A stretch of DNA of 37,890 nt from Novacetimonas cocois (GTDB taxonomy: Bacteria > Pseudomonadota > Alphaproteobacteria > Acetobacterales > Acetobacteraceae): the NCBI RefSeq assembly GCF_003311635.1, contig NZ_QEXL01000019.1:13654-51543 (forward strand), in the 5' to 3' direction. The stretch's first letter is position 1; every line of letters begins with the position of its first letter. The notes under the pieces were generated by a model. That model had not been told where the DNA came from and did no database searches. It saw nothing but the letters and a program-made list of their open reading frames with translations. Below, one piece after another: positions 15,404 to 24,314 of the stretch. The position numbers and the translations under genes were made by a program.

Positions 15404-16600
15404 ATGCCCCCAGCCCCCCTTTCCCGTCGCGAAATCATCATGGGCGGCGTCATGGCGGGGGTCGGCATGGCCACAACTGGCACACGCGCCCGCGCCGCCG
15501 CCCCGCTGGCGCAGCCACCCAGCGTCGTCAGCATCCCGGCGCGCCAGTGGGGACCGGATGCGCCGCCCCCCTACCTGCCGGATCCGGACATCATCGCGAT
15601 CGATCCGTGCTTCAGCAATCTTGTCTATGGCAACGCCAACCTGCGGCTTGCATGGCGCGGCGGCGACTGGCTGGAGGGACCGGCATGGAGCACGGAGGGA
15701 CGCTTTTTACTGCTGAGTGACACGATCCGCGCGCGGCAGTACCGCTATCTGTGGGAAACGGGCACGGTTTCGGTCTTCCGTCCCTATTCCTATAACAGCA
15801 ACGGCAATACCTTCGACGCCGAAGGTCGCCTCATCAGTTGCGAACATGGCATGCGCCGGGTCGTGCGGTGGGAACATGACGGGTCATGTTCCGTGCTGGC
15901 CGACCGGTACCATGACGCGCCGCTCAATTCCCCCAATGACGTGGTGGTCCATCCCGATGGCAGCATCTGGTTCACCGATCCCGGCTATGGCGACACCATT
16001 GTGGAGGGACATCCCGACGCGCCCGGCGGGCGGGCCAACCGCATGGGCCGCGAACGCTGGACGGAAGATGGGGAAATCGTGGCCCAGTACGCAGGCCACG
16101 CACGACAGGACGACCATGTTTTCCGCATTGACCCGCACAGCGGCGAACTCCGCGCCGTCCTGACGCAACAGCAGCTGGCGGGCCCGAACGGGCTGTGTTT
16201 TTCACCCGACGGGACGATCCTTTACGTCATCTCCAGCGGGCCGGGACCGGGACAGGACGGTCCCGGCGGGGACCAGCGCATCCATGCCTTTGACCTGCAT
16301 GACGGGGAACTGCGCAACGGACGGGTATTCGCGGACATGATGCTGGATGGACACCAGATGGGGCCGGACGGCATGCGCGCCGACATCTTTGGCAACCTGT
16401 GGTGTGGCGCGGGCGGCCCGCTGGGCCTGTGCGGGGTCGTGGTCTACAGCCCCGCGGGACGCATGATCGGGCGGCTGCGCCTGCCGCGCGCGGTGTCGAA
16501 CCTGACCTTTGGCGGGCCAAAGCGCGATACGCTGTTCATGTGCGCTGCAGACGCGCTGTTCACGCTGGTGGTCAATACGCAGGGCGCGGGCCTGTCCTGA
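15404..16600 (+). CDS. Tat-exported SMP-30/gluconolactonase-family protein
   Basis: 398 residues from the ATG at 15404, selected because GGAG lies 9 bases upstream and a twin-arginine signal (LSRREIIMGGVMAGVGMA) then sits at the very N-terminus; starts at 15323 or earlier are open but unsupported. The rest is a six-bladed beta-propeller of the SMP-30 type: WLEGPAW (metal Glu), NSPNDVVVHPDGSIWFTDPGYG, and GPNGLCFSPDGTILYV. Family enzymes hydrolyse aldonolactones; a periplasmic gluconolactonase fits acetic acid bacteria, where membrane dehydrogenases make gluconolactone outside the cytoplasm. The exact lactone is inferred. Tat export means it folds, probably with metal bound, before transport. 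Confidence 0.88.
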   Translation: MPPAPLSRREIIMGGVMAGVGMATTGTRARAAAPLAQPPSVVSIPARQWGPDAPPPYLPDPDIIAIDPCFSNLVYGNANLRLAWRGGDWLEGPAWSTEGRFLLLSDTIRARQYRYLWETGTVSVFRPYSYNSNGNTFDAEGRLISCEHGMRRVVRWEHDGSCSVLADRYHDAPLNSPNDVVVHPDGSIWFTDPGYGDTIVEGHPDAPGGRANRMGRERWTEDGEIVAQYAGHARQDDHVFRIDPHSGELRAVLTQQQLAGPNGLCFSPDGTILYVISSGPGPGQDGPGGDQRIHAFDLHDGELRNGRVFADMMLDGHQMGPDGMRADIFGNLWCGAGGPLGLCGVVVYSPAGRMIGRLRLPRAVSNLTFGGPKRDTLFMCAADALFTLVVNTQGAGLS

Positions 16601-16623
16601 CCCCGCGCCCTGAAACCGTAAGG

Positions 16624-16700
16624 AAATTTTTGGTGAAGCTTTTTTAAAAGCTTCAAAAGAATACCGCCTTTTTGAAAAAAGGCGGCACCCAAAAACTTTT
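16624..16700 (-). repeat. Dispersed palindromic element, copy 5 (reverse orientation)
   Basis: On the given strand GAAGCTTTTTTAAAAGCTTC comes first, then CCGCCTTTTTGAAAAAAGGCGG. Outer arms are AAATTTTTGG and CCAAAAACTTTT. To the right lies the extended arm ATTGTTTTCAACAGATGG. It is between convergent genes, directly after the lactonase-like gene. Confidence 0.9.
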
Positions 16701-16773
16701 ATTGTTTTCAACAGATGGTTTGCAAAGGGCAATGCCCTTTGCCGGGTTTCAGGGCAGCGCCCTGACCTTCTGC

Positions 16774-18222
16774 CTATGCGCCCCCGACGCCATGTCCCAC
16801 CATCGCCATCGGGTTGACCAGTCGGTCAAATGTCGGCCCGTCCACCAGTCCCGACGCCAGCGCGGCCTCGCGCAGTGTGATGTCCTGTTCCATCGCCCGA
16901 TGCGCGATGGCGGAGGCATTGTCATAGCCGATTTCGGGGCTGAGCGCGGTGACCAGCATGACGGAGCCTTCGACATACTGGCGGATGCGCTTGAGGTTCA
17001 GGCGCGTCCCCTCAACCGAGAAGACACGGAAATTGTGGCAGCCATCGGCAAGGATGCGGATCGCGTGGATCACGTTGGCGACGATCACCGGGCGCATCAC
17101 GTTGAGGTCAAGCTGCCCCTGGCTGCCGGCGAAGGCGACGGTGGCGTCATTGCCCATCACCTGCGTGCAGATCATGACCATTGCCTCGCACTGGGTCGGG
17201 TTGACCTTGCCGGGCATGATGGAGGAACCGGGTTCGTTTTCCGGCAGGTGAAGCTCACCCAGCCCGCAGCGCGGCCCGGAGCCGAGCCAGCGCATGTCAT
17301 TGGCGATCTTCATCAGCGCGACCGCCACTCCGCGCAGGGCGGCGGACACGCGCACCATGGCGTCCAGCCCGCCAAGGGCTGCGAACTTGTTGGGTGCGGT
17401 GACGAATTTCCGTCCCGTCAGGGCGGCGATGCGTTCGGCGATGGCGCGGCTGAATCCCGGCGGCGCGTTCAGGCCCGTGCCGACTGCCGTCCCGCCCGCC
17501 GCCAGCTGCAGCACGCCGCCACGCGCGGCCTTGACCGCATCCAGCGCATCCTCCAGCTGACAGGCCCAGCCGGACCATTCCTGCCCCACCGTCAGCGGCA
17601 CCGCGTCCTGCAGGTGGGTGCGCCCGATCTTGACCACGTCATGCCATTCCTCTGCCTTGGCACGCAGGGCGGCGATCAGTTCCTCCACGCGCGGCATCAG
17701 CCGGTCGTCGATTTCCAGCAGGGTCGCGACATGCATCGCGGTGGGAAAGGAATCGTTGCTCGACTGTCCCATGTTCACGTCATCATTGGGATGGACCGGC
17801 GTCTTGGACCCCAGCACACCCCCCAGAAGCTGGATCGCGCGGTTGGCGATCACCTCGTTGACGTTCATGTTGGTCTGCGTGCCCGAACCCGTCTGCCATA
17901 CGAACAGGGGAAATTCGGAATCCAGCGCGCCGCTGGCGACCTCGTCCGCCGCGCGGCAGATGGCATCGGCCTTCCATTGCGGCAGGCGTCCATCGGCGGC
18001 GTTCACCTGGGCCGCCGCCTTCTTGACGATGCCATAGGCATGGCAGACCTCGATGGGCATGTGGTCGCGGCCGATGGAAAAATGCACCAGGCTGCGCTGC
18101 GTCTGCGCGCCCCAGTAATGATCGGCGGGGACGTCGATGTCGCCCATCGAATCGCGTTCGCGACGCAGGCCGGTGGCCTTGATGCCGATGGGACAGTCGG
18201 TCAGTTTCGGCGGCTGGGTCAT
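16774..18222 (-). CDS. fumC: Fumarate hydratase, class II
   Basis: 482 residues with AGGAAGGA just before the start. It is the iron-independent homotetrameric fumarase converting fumarate and malate in the TCA cycle. Family marks: SGTQTNMNVNEVIANRA, SSNDSFPTAMH, GRTHLQDA (catalytic His203), and the superfamily signature GSSIMPGKVNP (332-342) in the flexible serine loop, then TQCEAMVMICTQVMGNDATV. TGLRRERDSMGDIDVP near the start is the usual N-terminal substrate-loop region. Length is slightly above the usual 460-470 because of a short N-terminal extension. Aspartase and argininosuccinate lyase share the signature, but the loop residues favour fumarase. The TonB receptor lies upstream on the same strand with a 103-base gap; there is no functional link. 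Confidence 0.97.
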   Translation of the reverse strand: MTQPPKLTDCPIGIKATGLRRERDSMGDIDVPADHYWGAQTQRSLVHFSIGRDHMPIEVCHAYGIVKKAAAQVNAADGRLPQWKADAICRAADEVASGALDSEFPLFVWQTGSGTQTNMNVNEVIANRAIQLLGGVLGSKTPVHPNDDVNMGQSSNDSFPTAMHVATLLEIDDRLMPRVEELIAALRAKAEEWHDVVKIGRTHLQDAVPLTVGQEWSGWACQLEDALDAVKAARGGVLQLAAGGTAVGTGLNAPPGFSRAIAERIAALTGRKFVTAPNKFAALGGLDAMVRVSAALRGVAVALMKIANDMRWLGSGPRCGLGELHLPENEPGSSIMPGKVNPTQCEAMVMICTQVMGNDATVAFAGSQGQLDLNVMRPVIVANVIHAIRILADGCHNFRVFSVEGTRLNLKRIRQYVEGSVMLVTALSPEIGYDNASAIAHRAMEQDITLREAALASGLVDGPTFDRLVNPMAMVGHGVGGA

Positions 18223-18325
18223 GGGTGGCGTTCCTTCCTGTGGTTTTCAGGAAATATGGGAACGCCCCATGCCGTATGCGCCCCCGCGCGCCATCACAAG
18301 CCGGTGCGCGGGGAAAAACAGCGGA

Positions 18326-20683
18326 TCAGAAATCTGCTTCCAGCGTGAAGTGATAGGCACGCGGCATGCCGGCATAGGCGGCGCTGGTGCCCGCCGCCGT
18401 CACGGCCGTGCCTTCGGCCGTGCCGTTATAGACCGACGACCAGTACCGTTCATTCGCCACGTTGGTCACGCCGAAACGGGCCATCCACGGATGTTTCGCG
18501 GCACGGAACGGATAACGCACGCCCATGTCCAGCGTCACATAGGACCCGGCATAGGTGGAATTGTAGACGTCCGCCGCGCGGCGGCCCGTGTAATGGACGT
18601 TCGCGTTGACCGCCAGCCCGTTCAGCGCGAAGCCCTGCGCGAAGGGAATGCGGTAATCCATCAGCATGTTGGCCTGCAGCGGGGCGACGCCCACGGCTTC
18701 CTTGTTGGAGGTCGCGGCCGTCCCGGTATTCAGCACCTCCGCATCGATCCACGTCATGCCGCCGATGACGGACAGGCGGGGCGTGATATGGCCCATGACC
18801 TGGAATTCGACACCATAGTTACGCTGGGTGCCATAGTTGCCATAGATATCCGTCTTGGGATCGATGAAGGAATAGCTGCGCGTCGCGCGGAAGCCCGCCA
18901 CGTTGAACTGGACGTTGCGATACATGTACTTGTAGCCGACCTCGAACTCCTCGCTGCGGACGGGGGAGGTGAACTGGTTGTCGTTCAGCGCGCCCGCCGA
19001 CACCGACGTGCCCGCCTGCAGCGAACGGCCATAGGTGAAATAGGCCGTCTGGTTTTCCGTCGGCTTGTACACAAGGCTGGCGGTCGGGCTGAACGCCGCG
19101 TCCACGTCGGGCGCATGCTTGGTCGCGCCCTTGGTCAGGTGCGTGGTCGTGACGGTATAGCCATCAATGTCCGAAGTGGTCGGCTTGCCCGCGATCGTCC
19201 CGGTCGTATCCTCGTCCAGCCAGCTCCACGCCAGCGTGCCGCTTGCCGACCAGTGTTTGTTGAAATGCACCGTATCGCCAAGGATCATCGACTGGTAACG
19301 TACGTACTGCGACTCATACTTGCCATGGTAATAGGGCTGCGGCACGTTGCGGCCCACCGGGTTGTAGAGCGAGGCCGACGTGATGTCCGTATAGCTCTGC
19401 CCGCTCAGCGGGTTGTAGCCGCCTTCCATGTAGCCGTTGGTGCCGATCACGAGGTCATGCGCGATGAAGCCGGTATGCACATGCCCGTTGATATAGGCCA
19501 TGTTACTGCCGACCTTGAAATCGTTGACCGTGGTGGCGGCCGACATGGCCTGCTTGTAATCGCCCTTGTTGTCGATCAGGGTATCTGCCGCCTCGAACAC
19601 CTGACGGCCGGAATCCTGGTACAGCCCGCCGATGACGAAGCTCCAGTTATCGTTGATCCGGTGTTTCAGCTTGGCAAGGAACACGTTGTTTTCGGAATTG
19701 AAGCCCGCATTGTCCTGCCCCATGTGCGGCTTGCCCAGGTCGGGGGCCGTCGGCAGTGCGTGGCCGGCAAGGTTGATGCCCGCGGGCATGCCGCGTTCGT
19801 CGAACGTGTAATGGCTGGCATCGATTTCCAGAACCGTGTCACGGTCGATATGGATGTCGAAATCCGCGCTGACGAGGTTACGGCGGATCCAGCTGTCCTG
19901 CACGTACGACGTGCCGTCGCCATGCAGCAGGTTGATGCGGTAGCCGAACCAGCCATGCTTGCCGATGCGTCCCGACGAATCGACATTTTCCATCAGCGTG
20001 CCGATGGAATCCACGCCCACCGCCAGACGGTTGATCCGTTCGTCGGTCGGGCGCTTCAGCCCGTATTCGAACGTGCCCGCCGGGTTCTGCGGTCCATACA
20101 GCGCGCCCGCCAGCCCGTTGAGGACCTGCACGTTGTCGAACTGTTCCGCGGCATAGGGGGTGACGGTAAAGGCGTTCAGCCCGTCGATGCGGCTGTTGGA
20201 AATGACGTCGGCCTCGAACCCGCGTGACTGCGGGCGGCTGGTGCCGGGATCGGCGCGGGTTTCAAGCTGGACCGACGGCATGTACTGCATCAGGTCGTTG
20301 ACGTTGCGCGCCTGCTGGTTGACGATCACGTCGTGCGGGACGGTCATGATCGACATTGGCGTGTCAAGCGTGCGCCGCGTGCCCAGCGGGCCGAGGTTCG
20401 CCATCTTCTTGTTATAATTGGCCGCGGCACCCGACGCCATGCGCCGGTGGCCGATCACCGTCATGTCCTCCGCGTTGGTGGAGGCAACGGCGTTCTGCGT
20501 CGCGGTGGGCTGCGCGGGGGCATTGTCGTGCGCCGCCTTCGTCGTGGTGGCGGACGTATTTCCCTTGGACGACACGTCGGAAGTTCCCGACGCGGGGGCG
20601 GCGGCCATGGCCGGCACGCCCAGCGGCGACAGGCCCAACCCCGCCGAAACAACATAAATCGCCGTCCTTTTAACCGGGCACAT
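18326..20683 (-). CDS. TonB-dependent siderophore-type outer-membrane receptor
   Basis: 785 residues with an N-terminal signal peptide (AIYVVSAGLGLSPLGVPAMA) and an Ala/Thr/Ser-rich linker. A TonB box-like DMTVIGHRR lies near residue 73, followed by the plug domain (TLDTPMSIMTVP, then VNDLMQYMPSVQ, then PQSRGFEAD and the DGLNAF strand) and a 22-strand barrel ending in Phe. The plug pattern is that of ferric siderophore receptors (FhuE/FoxA group), though related receptors import other ligands. It should work with TonB-ExbBD to bring ligand into the periplasm. AAGG stands 9 bases before the ATG. No siderophore biosynthesis or ABC importer genes adjoin it. It is divergent from the OprB-type porin. 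Iron control is plausible, but I found no clear Fur or Irr box. Confidence 0.93.
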   Translation of the reverse strand: MCPVKRTAIYVVSAGLGLSPLGVPAMAAAPASGTSDVSSKGNTSATTTKAAHDNAPAQPTATQNAVASTNAEDMTVIGHRRMASGAAANYNKKMANLGPLGTRRTLDTPMSIMTVPHDVIVNQQARNVNDLMQYMPSVQLETRADPGTSRPQSRGFEADVISNSRIDGLNAFTVTPYAAEQFDNVQVLNGLAGALYGPQNPAGTFEYGLKRPTDERINRLAVGVDSIGTLMENVDSSGRIGKHGWFGYRINLLHGDGTSYVQDSWIRRNLVSADFDIHIDRDTVLEIDASHYTFDERGMPAGINLAGHALPTAPDLGKPHMGQDNAGFNSENNVFLAKLKHRINDNWSFVIGGLYQDSGRQVFEAADTLIDNKGDYKQAMSAATTVNDFKVGSNMAYINGHVHTGFIAHDLVIGTNGYMEGGYNPLSGQSYTDITSASLYNPVGRNVPQPYYHGKYESQYVRYQSMILGDTVHFNKHWSASGTLAWSWLDEDTTGTIAGKPTTSDIDGYTVTTTHLTKGATKHAPDVDAAFSPTASLVYKPTENQTAYFTYGRSLQAGTSVSAGALNDNQFTSPVRSEEFEVGYKYMYRNVQFNVAGFRATRSYSFIDPKTDIYGNYGTQRNYGVEFQVMGHITPRLSVIGGMTWIDAEVLNTGTAATSNKEAVGVAPLQANMLMDYRIPFAQGFALNGLAVNANVHYTGRRAADVYNSTYAGSYVTLDMGVRYPFRAAKHPWMARFGVTNVANERYWSSVYNGTAEGTAVTAAGTSAAYAGMPRAYHFTLEADF

Positions 20684-21151
20684 GCCGCTACCTTAAATTA
20701 TGATTGAAAGATGTTCTGCCGTATATAATCGCGATTGCGAGATGTCTATGTCCGTTTGTATATACATGTCACTTTTCTGCACGGGGACGGATGATCCATC
20801 CTGCAGTGGGAAATTGAATTTCATCAGCCGTATCAAACGTTTCTTTCTATTGTTCGGTATTACCTTCCATCGGTTCCGGAACCACAAACCGTTGCAGTAA
20901 AGACACACGGTTTTCCGATCGCCCGTTCAATCACAACTTCGCGCACAGAGGCGATTTTGCTTCCACATAGTACAAAGCCGCCTTCATGGTTGACGAACAC
21001 CCCGCCAAACAGTCAAAAGTGCCCGCAGGCGGCCCATTCATGTCGTTATAAGCCCCAAAAGGCGTTCTGTTTTACACCTGCAGTTCCATTTCCATTTGCC
21101 CGGTCATCCTGACGCATGACCGTTCGATGATACCGGGGGTCATCATTTCAT
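20684..21151. other. Divergent promoter region between TonB receptor and OprB porin
   Basis: 468 bases, AT-rich compared with the flanks, with no supported gene. It must serve both outer-membrane genes. A 10-bp palindrome AATCGCGATT lies at 20727-20736, about 45 bases upstream of the receptor start. No standard iron-response box could be recognised. Confidence 0.5.
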
Positions 21152-22762
21152 ATGCATGCCACGCCAAAGCCATTTCCATTTTTCCGTGACATGTTTCGCA
21201 ACATATCCGCCCCCATCGCAAAGGGGACGGGGTCCAGGCGCGATGTCGCCGCGCTGGGCCTGATATGCGCGGGCGCGATCGCCATACCGTGGCCATCGGC
21301 AAAGGCGCGGGCCGGCACGGCAGGCAGCGTGTGGGACGTCCCCCCCGCCGCCCAGGTGCGCGCGCCAGCCACCACCGCCACGCCCACCATGACCACCGCC
21401 GCCGCCCCATCCGCCGACGCAACGGCGTCCGGGACCCCGGGCGGGTATGATCCCGATGCCTGGTGGGGGCTGCGCCGGTATTTTCCCACCAGCTACCAGT
21501 CATGGATCCATCAGGACACCATGACGGGCGACTGGGGCGGGATACGCAGCCGCCTTGCGGCCAAGGGCGTCGATATCTCGGGCCATTACCTTGAGGATTC
21601 GTCAGGCAACCCGGTGGGCGGCAAGGCACAGGGTGTCAGGTACGCGCATGAATTCGGCATCGGCGTCGACATCAATTTCAAGAAGCTGACGGGCCACGAC
21701 ATCGGCATCCTGCACGGGCTGATTACCGAGCGCGCGGGCCTTGGCCTCAGTTCCTCCATCCTGCCGGCGCTGGATTCGGTGCAGCAGATTTTCGGTTCGG
21801 GCGAGACGGTGCGCCTGACGCGCCTGTCGCTGGAACGGCATTTCACCCGGTATGTCGATATGGAAGCGGGCTGGGTGAACACCGAAAACGACTTTGCCCA
21901 GTCCACCAAGCACTGGGGCATGTCCATCTACTGCCAGTTCCAGACCAACGCCATCTGCGGCATGCCGCAGTCGCTGGCGATGAACTCCGGCTATGGCTGG
22001 TATCCCACGGCGCATCCGGGGGCGTATCTGAAGCTGTATCCGCTGGGGGATGAACGGCTGCTGGTGTCGGCGGGGGTGTATAACGTCGACAACACCATTT
22101 CCAACACCCATAACGGGTTCAAGCTGGGCCTGGATGACAGCACCGGCACCTATCTGCCGTGGCAGCTGGGCTGGCATAACGGCGGCACCGACGAACATGG
22201 CATCCTGCCGGGCAACATACAGATCGGCGGATACTGGGACACGTCGGAGGTCAAGAACGTCATCGCCTCGCACATTGCCACGTTCGAACCCGCCAACGTG
22301 GTCCTGACGGACCTGCCGCAGAATTCCATCCGTGGCCGTTACGGTGGCTGGGTCGAGGCCGACCAGATGGTCCAGCGCGACGCGCCCGGCAGTTCGTGCG
22401 GCACCGTCATCTTCGGCAGCTTCATCTGGGGCGACCCGCGCACGGCGTTCGCGCCGTATTTCGCGACATGGGGCATCATCCGCAAGGGCACGTTCGCCAA
22501 CCGTCCCAACGATACCGTCAGCGTCGGCGGCAAGTTCCTGGTGGTCAACCCCAAGCTGACGGACTATGCCCGCGAGCTTCAGTCGCAGGGGCAGGACGCC
22601 TACAAGCCGTCGCAGGAAAATGCCTTCGAACTCAACTATGGCTGGCGGGCGACGCCGTGGGCCACCATCCGTCCGGGCCTGCAGTACCTGTGGCATCCGG
22701 GGGGCACCAACCGTTACCGCAACGCCTTCATCCTCGATTTCGAAACCGCGCTCGTTTTCTGA
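21152..22762 (+). CDS. OprB-family carbohydrate-selective porin
   Basis: 536 residues. The N-terminus has a basic stretch with SRRD before a hydrophobic segment (VAALGLICAGAIAIPW), a signal peptide, so the true start may be the ATG at 21152 or 21191; neither has a clear ribosome site. An Ala/Thr/Pro-rich linker (55-95) follows. The OprB pattern begins with TMTGDWGGIRSRLAAKGVDISGHY and runs through LSLERHFTRYVDMEAGWVN, DFAQS and NSGYGWYPTAHPGAYLKLYP, and the protein ends ILDFETALVF with the terminal aromatic of barrels. OprB porins pass glucose and related sugars through the outer membrane, which fits sugar oxidation by periplasmic dehydrogenases. It is a single gene, divergent from the TonB receptor. 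Confidence 0.94.
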   Translation: MHATPKPFPFFRDMFRNISAPIAKGTGSRRDVAALGLICAGAIAIPWPSAKARAGTAGSVWDVPPAAQVRAPATTATPTMTTAAAPSADATASGTPGGYDPDAWWGLRRYFPTSYQSWIHQDTMTGDWGGIRSRLAAKGVDISGHYLEDSSGNPVGGKAQGVRYAHEFGIGVDINFKKLTGHDIGILHGLITERAGLGLSSSILPALDSVQQIFGSGETVRLTRLSLERHFTRYVDMEAGWVNTENDFAQSTKHWGMSIYCQFQTNAICGMPQSLAMNSGYGWYPTAHPGAYLKLYPLGDERLLVSAGVYNVDNTISNTHNGFKLGLDDSTGTYLPWQLGWHNGGTDEHGILPGNIQIGGYWDTSEVKNVIASHIATFEPANVVLTDLPQNSIRGRYGGWVEADQMVQRDAPGSSCGTVIFGSFIWGDPRTAFAPYFATWGIIRKGTFANRPNDTVSVGGKFLVVNPKLTDYARELQSQGQDAYKPSQENAFELNYGWRATPWATIRPGLQYLWHPGGTNRYRNAFILDFETALVF

Positions 22763-23014
22763 AAAGCCACCCCTGCCGTGGCCCGATGACGCCGGGGCCG
22801 GATGACGCGGGTCGCAACCCCGCGCGTGTCCGCACGTTTGGGCGACAGACCCATGCCGGAACAGACCGCGTGCCGGAATCGCGCGCCTGCAATCGCCCCG
22901 CGCCAGTCGCGCCCCGCCCATCACGCGTCCCGGCCCATGCGGCAAAGAACCGACAGGCCGCCATCCCCCGGCCAAGGGGCGCGGATGCCGCCGCCACGCA
23001 ACCAAGGAACAGCC

Positions 23015-23203
23015 ATGCCTGCCCGTCACCTCATGCTCTGTCTGCCATGCCTTGCCATGCTGGCCGCATGCACGCAGCCTGACCCCCGTATTCCGCCCGA
23101 CAGGGCAAATCCGTCCGCATCCCCCCTGTCCAACACGGGACAGCAATCCACCCGGCAGGGCGGCCTGAGCGACGGCGGATACGATCAGGGCATGCCGAAC
23201 TGA
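23015..23203 (+). CDS. Small putative lipoprotein
   Basis: 62 residues from the ATG at 23015, with AAGGA 7 bases upstream; the longer frame upstream is low-complexity and unsupported. The signal peptide (HLMLCLPCLAMLAAC) ends in a lipobox LAAC. The mature part is only about 40 residues, polar and Gly/Ser/Pro/Gln-rich (PDPRIPPDRANPS, GGLSDGGYDQGMPN), and looks unstructured. It is probably an outer-membrane-attached lipoprotein of the small entericidin-like or cell-envelope type; no family is recognised. Confidence 0.65.
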   Translation: MPARHLMLCLPCLAMLAACTQPDPRIPPDRANPSASPLSNTGQQSTRQGGLSDGGYDQGMPN

Positions 23204-23278
23204 CGTCGTATCCCGCCTGTCGGTCCGTGGGGGACCTTTAAAAGATTGGTCGGGAATCAAGTACTGATGGAAATAACC

Positions 23279-23360
23279 AACGTTTCCGGGTGCTGACGTT
23301 TTTTCAGCAAGGCAGCGTTCTTCGAAGCTTTTTGCAAAAAGCTTCACCAAAAACTTCTTT
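23279..23360 (+). repeat. Dispersed palindromic element, copy 6
   Basis: The second hairpin GAAGCTTTTTGCAAAAAGCTTC (23324-23345) is perfect and the right arm CACCAAAAACTTC is kept. The left arm is the GTTTCCGGG variant, and the first hairpin is rewritten as GCTGACGTTTTTTCAGC, different bases but still a stem. TATGATT follows as in other copies. It lies between tandem genes. Confidence 0.85.
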
Positions 23361-23514
23361 ATGATTGCCGGATATTCCGGGGCGATTTTTCAAACGGGTT
23401 CCGAGGGTGGCGTGGCCGGTCACATGCGGAAAGGAAGACCTGCATCCAGACGGGGGCTCCCATTCTAAAAAATGTCACGGGGTCTTGAGGTTATACAGTA
23501 GTGTTACAACATTG

Positions 23515-23527
23515 CATCCATTGGATG
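23515..23527. promoter_or_regulatory. Nested inverted repeat before the DUF1269 gene
   Basis: CATCCA-T-TGGATG is a perfect short palindrome, itself inside a wider TTGCAT...ATGCAA pair (23512-23538). It ends 30 bases before the ATG at 23557, a position suited to an operator or a 5' leader stem-loop. No matching regulator is known to me. Confidence 0.4.
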
Positions 23528-23556
23528 TCCGTATGCAATGACAAGGAAAAACCTTT

Positions 23557-24090
23557 ATGTCCGACCTGATTGTCATAGGCTTTGACGCGATTGACGAAGC
23601 CACCGCCGCCCTGACGGAATGCAAGGCGCTGGAAAAGGAATACCTGCTCGACCTCGAGGACGCCGTGGTGGTCGTCCGTGACGCCGCAGGCAAGATCCAT
23701 CTGCAGCAGAGCGTGAACCTGGAAAAGGTTGGCGCGTCCTATGGCCTGTTTTCCGGCGGGTTCTGGGGTGCGCTGGTGGGGCTTCTGTTCCTCAACCCGC
23801 TCGCGGGATTTGTCGCGGGCAGCGTCGTCGGCGCGGGCGCGGGCGCGCTGGCGGGGTCGATGACGGATTACGGCATTGATGACAAGTTCATCAAGTCGCT
23901 GGGCGCTACGATCCCGGTCAACACCTCCGCCCTGTTCGTTCTGGTGCGCAAGTCGCAGCCGGAAAAGGTGCTGGCCGACCTGAAGCAGTTCAAGGGCCAT
24001 GCCCGCGTGCTGCAGACCTCCCTGTCGCCCGAGGACGAGGCAAAGCTGCGCGCCGCCCTTGGCGATGCGGCCAAGACCGCCACGGCCTGA
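23557..24090 (+). CDS. DUF1269-family membrane protein
   Basis: 177 residues, preceded by AAGGA about 11 bases upstream. The N-terminal domain (LIVIGFDAIDEATAALTECKALEKEYLLDLEDAVVV, here quoted only in part: DAIDEATAAL) is followed by a glycine-rich hydrophobic core at about residues 62-105 with small-residue zippers (GLFSGGFWGALVGLLF, then GSVVGAGAGALAG), then an amphipathic domain with ALFVLVRKSQPEKVLADLKQ. This layout is typical of DUF1269 proteins, which are induced by stress in several bacteria but have no settled function. The glycine zippers suggest oligomers in the membrane. It stands between the small lipoprotein and the MRJP-type gene. Confidence 0.88.
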   Translation: MSDLIVIGFDAIDEATAALTECKALEKEYLLDLEDAVVVVRDAAGKIHLQQSVNLEKVGASYGLFSGGFWGALVGLLFLNPLAGFVAGSVVGAGAGALAGSMTDYGIDDKFIKSLGATIPVNTSALFVLVRKSQPEKVLADLKQFKGHARVLQTSLSPEDEAKLRAALGDAAKTATA

Positions 24091-24314
24091 TCACACCCTG
24101 ACCTGCATGATGGCGGCCCCGGCGGGGTCGCCTGACGACGCCAGGGTGCATCTGTCGCGCCCCGGCGTCGATACCGGGCCCGTATCACCGTGACGTGATG
24201 GCCCTGCATGCGCCCGATGACCTTTGCGCGCACATCGTTGATGAAGACGCGGCGCACGGGATGATAGGATGTCTTGTGGTCCAAGACCGTCCGCATCCCG
24301 CCCGAGGAAACCGC

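Noticed and set aside
18282-18313. CCCCGCGC...GCGCGGGG hairpin after the TonB receptor gene
   Set aside because: In the direction of the receptor the T-run precedes the stem instead of following it, and the loop is 16 bases, so it is not a supported terminator.
20693-20908. Short minus-strand frame of 71 codons upstream of the TonB receptor
   Set aside because: No ribosome site and no motif; it lies in the divergent promoter region.
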